Shown here: piece after piece, positions 59,820-64,000 of the stretch
How the letters are laid out: each line of letters starts with the position of its first letter
Numbering within the stretch: the first letter of the stretch is position 1
Assembly: GCF_946408925.1 (NCBI RefSeq)
Contig: NZ_CAMJUE010000002.1
Location: 38,998 to 102,997 of the forward strand
Direction: 5' to 3'
From: an uncultured Methanobrevibacter sp.
Lineage (GTDB): Archaea > Methanobacteriota > Methanobacteria > Methanobacteriales > Methanobacteriaceae
Length of the DNA: 64,000 nt
The notes under the pieces: generated by a model
The model's input: the letters and a program-made list of their open reading frames with translations, nothing else
The model's database searches: none
Told to the model about the DNA's origin: nothing
Translations under genes and position numbers: made by a program

Positions 59820-61076
59820 ATGGATGATTTTAATGATTTGGAAAATTCTTCAAAAGAACAACTGATTGAAAAAATCGATTTTTTAAATGAGGAAATTGAT
59901 TCTTTAAGAGAAGAAAAATCCAAAGCTAAAAGTAACTTAATGTGGAAAGTTAGGAAATTAGAAAAGGACAAAGTCTTAATAGAAAATGAAAAAATTAGAC
60001 TTGAAAGGGAAGTAAAATCTCTTAGATCTGAAGTAGATAGATTTAGGTCACCTCCTTTGGTACTTGCTACTATTACAGAAGTATTGGATGATCATAGAAT
60101 GACAGTCAAAAGCAGTACTGGTCCTAGTTTTCTTGTTAATTACTCAAAATTCTTAGATGAAAAATTATTAGTCGCAGGTTCAAGAGTTGCGCTCAATCAA
60201 CAAACTTTCGGTATAGTGGAAGTATTACCGTCAGAAAAAGATGCTAATGTTTCAGGTATGGAAATTGAAACCAAACCTGATATTACCTATGAGAAAATTG
60301 GAGGATTGGAAGATCAAATTATAGAAGTCAAAGAAACTGTTGAACTTCCTTTAACAGAACCTGAATTATTTGAAAGGGTAGGTATCGAGCCACCAAAAGG
60401 AATATTATTATATGGGCCTCCTGGAACTGGTAAAACATTACTTGCAAAAGCGGTAGCTAATGAAACTAATGCTACTTTCATTAAGATAGTGGCATCTGAA
60501 TTTGTTAAAAAATACATTGGTGAAGGGGCAAGACTTGTTCGTGAAGTGTTTGAACTTGCAAAAGAAAAGGCTCCTGCGATTATATTTATTGATGAATTGG
60601 ATGCTGTTGCGGCCAAAAGACTTAAAAGTTCAACTAGTGGAGACAGGGAAGTTCAAAGAACTTTAATGCAATTGCTAGCAGAACTTGACGGATTTGAATC
60701 AAGAGGAGATATTGGAATTATTGGGGCTACCAATAGGCCGGATATCTTGGACCCTGCACTTTTACGTCCTGGTCGTTTTGACAGATTTATTGAAGTGCCT
60801 CTTCCAAATGAAGACGGAAGACGTGAAATTCTCAAAATCCACACTAAAAACATGTCATTTGATGAAGAAGCTGACGTTGATTTATTAGCTAATCTGACTG
60901 ATGGATTTTCAGGTGCTGATTTAAAAGCAGTATGTACTGAAGCAGGTATGTTTGCAATTCGTGCAAAACGTGATAAAATCACTGTCGATGACTTTATGAA
61001 AGCAGTTGACAAAGTCATGGATAAAAATAAGGAAGACGAATTGTTCAAATCTGAAGCAGGTATGATGTTTGGATAA
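59820..61076 (+). CDS. pan: Proteasome-activating nucleotidase (PAN)
   Basis: About 418 residues. N-terminal coiled coil (about 10-70), an OB-like domain ([21 protein letters not shown]), then the AAA module: [22 protein letters not shown] (Walker A), [17 protein letters not shown] (Walker B), [21 protein letters not shown] (SRH with arginine fingers). It unfolds substrates for the 20S proteasome. Start: ATG 59820 with GGAGATGA 5 bases upstream; 59811 is too close to that site. The last residues are MMFG, so the usual HbYX tail has Phe at the Tyr position. Confidence 0.95.
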   Translation: MDDFNDLENSSKEQLIEKIDFLNEEIDSLREEKSKAKSNLMWKVRKLEKDKVLIENEKIRLEREVKSLRSEVDRFRSPPLVLATITEVLDDHRMTVKSSTGPSFLVNYSKFLDEKLLVAGSRVALNQQTFGIVEVLPSEKDANVSGMEIETKPDITYEKIGGLEDQIIEVKETVELPLTEPELFERVGIEPPKGILLYGPPGTGKTLLAKAVANETNATFIKIVASEFVKKYIGEGARLVREVFELAKEKAPAIIFIDELDAVAAKRLKSSTSGDREVQRTLMQLLAELDGFESRGDIGIIGATNRPDILDPALLRPGRFDRFIEVPLPNEDGRREILKIHTKNMSFDEEADVDLLANLTDGFSGADLKAVCTEAGMFAIRAKRDKITVDDFMKAVDKVMDKNKEDELFKSEAGMMFG

Positions 61077-61088
61077 ATTTAATTAATA

Positions 61089-61152
61089 ATAAGCCAATGA
61101 TGAACCCTATGAGCTCTGATATGTGATGAATGATGGGCGAGCTGAGGCTTAT
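61089..61152 (+). ncRNA. C/D box small RNA (2'-O-methylation guide)
   Basis: A complete, symmetrical C/D box RNA. Terminal stem ATAAGCC (61089-61095) with GGCTTAT (61146-61152), box C ATGATGA (61097-61103), guide ACCCTATGAGCT (61104-61115), box D' CTGA (61116-61119), spacer TAT, box C' GTGATGA (61123-61129), guide ATGATGGGCGAG (61130-61141), box D CTGA (61142-61145). Both guides are exactly 12 bases, as in archaea. It follows the PAN stop by 12 bases and is followed by six T. Predicted targets are AGCUCAUAGGGU and CUCGCCCAUCAU, with the fifth base (C in both) methylated. Confidence 0.9.
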
Positions 61153-61208
61153 TTTTTATAACTTTTTTTGTAAAACTTTATTTAAAATAATGTATAATAG
61201 TATTAATT

Positions 61209-62231
61209 ATGTTATTTGATAAAAATGATGGAAATGCATATAATCAGGTCATTTATAAAACCAAACCCAATATGCTTTTAGGTTGTAAAAAAGCCATATT
61301 TGGCATTGTTTTATTGGTGATTATATTGATTATATCTCCTATGGCAATAAGATTTATAGGAGAAATGCAGGTATATATGATTTCTCAAATTAAGCTTTCA
61401 TTAACCAGATATACTGCTATAGCTTTTTTTGTTATCATTCTTATTGATGTTATTTATATAATTTGGCAATTAATCGGATGGTATTCAATGGAATACACAT
61501 TAACAGACAGTAAAATCATTATCAAGTCAGGTGTTTTGTCCACTAAAAAAAATTATATGCCATATTCAACAATTCAGGATGTGAATACTTCTCAGTCAAT
61601 ATTTGCCAGAATATTTAATGTGGGTTCCGTTTCTGTTTTTAGTGCATATGACAATAATCAACTGGAGCTAAAGAATATCTCTAATCCGTCTGAAGTTGAG
61701 GAGATTATATTTTCAAGAATGACTGGGCCAAGAAATTTCCAGGCGCCTCCACAATCAGTACCTCAATATTCACAAAGAAGTTTCCCTGATGAGGATTATT
61801 ACCCAAGGGAAAATGTTCCTTTTAATAAATCTGATTATGTGGATTATGATGATTATATGGGAAGAAATGAGTACTTTGATGAATATGAACCAATTACTCC
61901 AATAACCCATGAAAGAAACAATCCTCCAAGGAGGGAATATGAATATTATCCGGAAGACTTTTCAAATGTCGGCAGTCATCCACGTCATACATATGAATAT
62001 GAACCTTATGATTCAGGATACAATAAAACTTCAAATGCTAGAAAAAGGGATGTTGATTATAATCAAATAAGTGATGATTATTCTTATGGTAATGAGGATA
62101 ATTATCACAATAATGATTCGCAAAATTATAATGATGAAATAGTGGAAGAATATCCTAAAAATAATCAAAAAGATATAGATGTTTCTTCTGAAAATGCCAT
62201 TCAAAGACATTTTGATAAATTCAAAAAATAA
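61209..62231 (+). CDS. PH-like (bPH2/YdbS) domain membrane protein with Tyr/Asp-rich tail
   Basis: 340 residues. Two membrane helices (AIFGIVLLVIILIISPMAIRF and AIAFFVIILIDVIYIIWQLI), then a bPH2 domain (MEYTLTDSKIIIKSGVLSTKKNYMPYSTIQDVNTSQSIFARIFNVGSVSVF). The last 165 residues are low in complexity, rich in Tyr, Asp, Asn and Pro (DYYPRENVP, YDDYMGRNEYFDEYEP), so disordered. bPH2 proteins sit in the membrane and organise other proteins. Starts 57 bases after the C/D box RNA. Confidence 0.8.
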   Translation: MLFDKNDGNAYNQVIYKTKPNMLLGCKKAIFGIVLLVIILIISPMAIRFIGEMQVYMISQIKLSLTRYTAIAFFVIILIDVIYIIWQLIGWYSMEYTLTDSKIIIKSGVLSTKKNYMPYSTIQDVNTSQSIFARIFNVGSVSVFSAYDNNQLELKNISNPSEVEEIIFSRMTGPRNFQAPPQSVPQYSQRSFPDEDYYPRENVPFNKSDYVDYDDYMGRNEYFDEYEPITPITHERNNPPRREYEYYPEDFSNVGSHPRHTYEYEPYDSGYNKTSNARKRDVDYNQISDDYSYGNEDNYHNNDSQNYNDEIVEEYPKNNQKDIDVSSENAIQRHFDKFKK

Positions 62232-62257
62232 GTTATTAAATGATTTAAGTAATAACT
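62231..62257 (+). terminator. Weak hairpin terminator
   Basis: AGTTATTA (62231-62238) pairs with TAATAACT (62250-62257), beginning at the stop of the PH-domain gene. A T-rich tail is short, so termination may be partial. The rest of 62258-62398 holds the promoter of the next gene (TATTTAAAAAAG near 62367). Confidence 0.45.
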
Positions 62258-62408
62258 TTACAGTGTGAGGGGGTTTTAAGTAAACATATTTGAATTTCAC
62301 AAAAGGTTATAGGAGCATTTCTTCACTTTAAAAGAGAGGTTTGAATTAAAGTAATACCTACTTTTCTATTTAAAAAAGTATGGAATATATTTGGATTAGG
62401 TGAATTTA

Positions 62409-63446
62409 ATGGAATTATTATGTATACAGTCACAGGAACATCCTGAATTGCCACTGGCTGAACTAAAAGCTGTAATTGAATGTGAAAATATTGATGCTGA
62501 AATAGATCCTATTACAGAAGGACTGGTGATTTTAAGGGATATTTCAAAACAAAATCTCGATGAATATTATAGGATTCTGACTAAAAGATTGGGCTATACC
62601 CATGAAATCCATGAACTTTTATTGGAAACTAATGTTGGAAACATGGATGGTGATGCTGCAACAGTTGCATGGTCAGAGATTATTGATAAAAACTTTGCTG
62701 TAAGAGTAAAAAGAATTCGTTCAGACATCGATACTGTAGGTTATGAAAGAAAATTGGGGACATTAATCCTCGATAATTCCCAAAATATTAAAGTAAATCT
62801 ATCAAAACCCAATTCCTTAATAAGAGTGGTTGCACATGATGATGATTTATATGTAGGTATTGAACGAATCAGACTTGATAAAAAGCATTTTGAAGATAGT
62901 AAACCTCATAAAAGACCCTTTTTCTATCCTGGATCAATGAATCCTAAACTTGCTAGGTGCATGGTTAATTTATCAAGAATTAAAGAAGGGGAGTTATTAC
63001 TTGATCCATTTTGTGGAACTGGAGGAATTTTAATCGAGGCAGGTTTAATCGGTTGCAAGGTGGTAGGATCAGACATATATTGGAAAATGCAAAATGGTGC
63101 CTCTATTAATTTAGACTATTATGGAATTACTGATTATAGGACTTTTCATTTGGATGTAAGAGAACTTAAAATGTATGAAAAGGTAGCCAGTGTAGTCACA
63201 GATCCTCCTTATGGAATTTCCACATCAACTGGTGATGTTGACGGTGAAGAAATATTTAAGGAATTTTTCCATGCTATATATGATAATATGAAAGATGACG
63301 CTTACCTCTGTATGGCGTCACCTCATTATGTAGACTTAAAACCTATGGTTGATGAGGTTGGATTTGATATAGTTGAACAATATAGGATAAAAATGCATAG
63401 AAGTTTAACAAGAATTATTTCTGTAATTCGTAAAAAATTAGATTAA
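62409..63446 (+). CDS. trmG10: tRNA (guanine(10)-N2)-dimethyltransferase
   Basis: About 345 residues. An N-terminal THUMP-type RNA-binding part (ELPLAELKAVIECENIDAEI, then FAVRVKRIRSDI) and a C-terminal class I methyltransferase: RPFFYPGSMNPKLARCMVNLS, LLDPFCGTGGILIEAGLIGC, and the catalytic DPPYGIST. The D-P-P-Y motif and overall order are those of TrmG10 (Trm11-like). It makes N2,N2-dimethylguanosine 10 in tRNA. Start ATG 62409 after GGTGAA; GTG 62400 is in frame. Confidence 0.9.
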   Translation: MELLCIQSQEHPELPLAELKAVIECENIDAEIDPITEGLVILRDISKQNLDEYYRILTKRLGYTHEIHELLLETNVGNMDGDAATVAWSEIIDKNFAVRVKRIRSDIDTVGYERKLGTLILDNSQNIKVNLSKPNSLIRVVAHDDDLYVGIERIRLDKKHFEDSKPHKRPFFYPGSMNPKLARCMVNLSRIKEGELLLDPFCGTGGILIEAGLIGCKVVGSDIYWKMQNGASINLDYYGITDYRTFHLDVRELKMYEKVASVVTDPPYGISTSTGDVDGEEIFKEFFHAIYDNMKDDAYLCMASPHYVDLKPMVDEVGFDIVEQYRIKMHRSLTRIISVIRKKLD

Positions 63447-63487
63447 TTTATAAATATACGAATACATTTATATACTAGTTATTTTTA

Positions 63488-63526
63488 AAAAGGAGTCGGA
63501 ATGTGTAAAACTCATTGACTCTTTTT
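63488..63526 (+). terminator. Hairpin terminator before the rRNA operon
   Basis: AAAAGGAGTC (63488-63497) pairs with GACTCTTTTT (63517-63526) with one G-T wobble, followed by AATTTT. It lies 41 bases after the trmG10 stop and would end that transcript before the rRNA promoter. Confidence 0.55.
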
Positions 63527-63650
63527 AATTTTATTATTCTTTCAAATATTTTTTTTCATTCACATTTTTCTACTTTTTTAAAAATATTAATTTTATTTTT
63601 AATGATAATTTTATTTTTGTCTAAATATTAATTTTATTTTATGATTTTTA

Positions 63651-63659
63651 CTTATATAT
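63651..63659 (+). promoter_or_regulatory. Probable rRNA operon promoter (TATA box)
   Basis: CTTATATAT preceded by a T-rich stretch is the clearest TATA box upstream of the 16S start. Transcription would begin near 63683, giving a leader of about 295 bases. The region 63530-63650 is very AT-rich without any gene. Other TATA-like sites exist nearby, so the choice is not certain. Confidence 0.5.
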
Positions 63660-63682
63660 GGATATTATAATCTTTCATAGGA

Positions 63683-63978
63683 TATTATGATTTTTTGCAA
63701 TATTTTTTAATTGAATTTGTTAATAAAATTTGTCTGTCTATTAGATGTGCTATGTGTTTTATGGCGATGACCTAAGTAACATTGTATGGAACAATATTTA
63801 CTATGATGGTTGCTTTCCGCATGTAGCTAAATATTTTGTGAGTACTTGAATTTTCTCAAGTATGATGTTGGTTTTGTAGTATGTGGTGAATTAGTTACAA
63901 ACTAGTTTAGTGTAATACTCGTCTATATTTAGCGTACTTCATAATACTTTATACTTATTATGTCTGTTATGTGATTCA
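63683..63978 (+). other. 16S rRNA leader (external transcribed spacer)
   Basis: No coding frame. Several short hairpins are seen, e.g. ATTGT, ATGG, AACAAT (63780-63794 area) and TACTTGA (63842-63848) with TCAAGTA (63855-63861). The 5' half of the 16S processing stem must lie here, but its 3' partner is beyond the window, so it cannot be placed. Confidence 0.5.
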
Positions 63979-64000
63979 ATTCTGTTTGATCCTGGCAGAT
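63979..64000 (+). rRNA. rrs: 16S ribosomal RNA, 5' end only
   Basis: ATTCTGTTTGATCCTGGCAG at 63979-63998 is the universal 16S 5' terminus (TTGATCCTGGC). The gene runs off the right edge after 22 bases, so a full rRNA operon should follow on the plus strand. Confidence 0.9.

Noticed and set aside
1..64000. tRNA genes, CRISPR arrays, insertion sequences and prophage genes
   Set aside because: Looked for T-loop GTTCRA patterns, regular direct repeats, transposase motifs and phage structural genes in the gaps; none seen.

Overview
The window is about 33% GC chromosomal DNA of a methanogenic archaeon of the order Methanobacteriales, very probably Methanobrevibacter. Evidence: a pseudomurein-type cell-wall cluster (ATP-grasp protein, MraY-like transferase, Mur ligase), F420-type formate dehydrogenase remnants, NikR plus a hydrogenase maturation protease, the proteasome-activating nucleotidase PAN, aMBF1, archaeal NAC, an adhesin-like beta-helix protein, GGTGAT-type ribosome binding sites, and the first bases of an archaeal 16S rRNA at the right edge. 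No tRNA gene, CRISPR array, IS element or prophage was seen.

Layout. 1-4.4 kb: iorAB (left end cut off) facing an ACT-domain/phenylacetate-CoA ligase pair, a 2-oxoacid to aryl-CoA module. 4.5-15.4 kb: TPR protein, SSS symporter with its 37-aa accessory peptide, UbiB-like kinase, secreted adhesin-like protein, YhgE/Pip protein, a tandem pair of small membrane proteins, a decayed SDR gene, a CMD-family protein and a flavin-binding oxidase-like protein. 15.7-18.4 kb: modABC molybdate/tungstate importer. 18.6-22.6 kb: small acidic ORF, a GNAT gene broken by TGA, tag, an iron-sulfur aldo/keto reductase, nac, phosphoesterase. 22.7-26.6 kb: NYN nuclease, a class III cyclase-like membrane protein, a small membrane protein and argJ in one tight run. 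26.7-29.9 kb: small basic protein, two tandem methyltransferases, tarI and tarJ (CDP-ribitol synthesis). 30-38.5 kb: mostly small or unrecognised proteins, an RNA ligase-like protein, LtrA, SAP-domain protein, and argB. 38.6-44.9 kb: AMP-forming ligase with an AksF/LeuB-type dehydrogenase, HEAT protein, MarR and HxlR regulators beside palindromic operators, a second iron-sulfur aldo/keto reductase.

45.4-47.4 kb is a decayed formate dehydrogenase-like locus: the alpha-like gene has an in-frame TGA, and fdhB is cut inside its ferredoxin motif by the inverted 5' end of a secreted-protein gene. 47.5-51.1 kb: flavodoxin-like protein, LOG-family protein, DUF2115 protein and unknowns. 51.2-59.2 kb: nikR behind a perfect 12-bp inverted repeat, then methyltransferase, hycI and the wall cluster, all on one strand with short gaps or overlaps. 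The Mur ligase carries a tandem duplication of its N-terminal domain. 59.2-64 kb: aMBF1, PAN, a well-formed C/D box sRNA, a PH-domain membrane protein, the tRNA G10 methyltransferase, then the rRNA leader and the 16S start.

The best leads are the NYN nuclease/cyclase-like pair, the C/D box sRNA, the archaeal tarIJ pair, the Mur ligase duplication and the rearranged fdh locus. All family calls are by eye; no database search was run.
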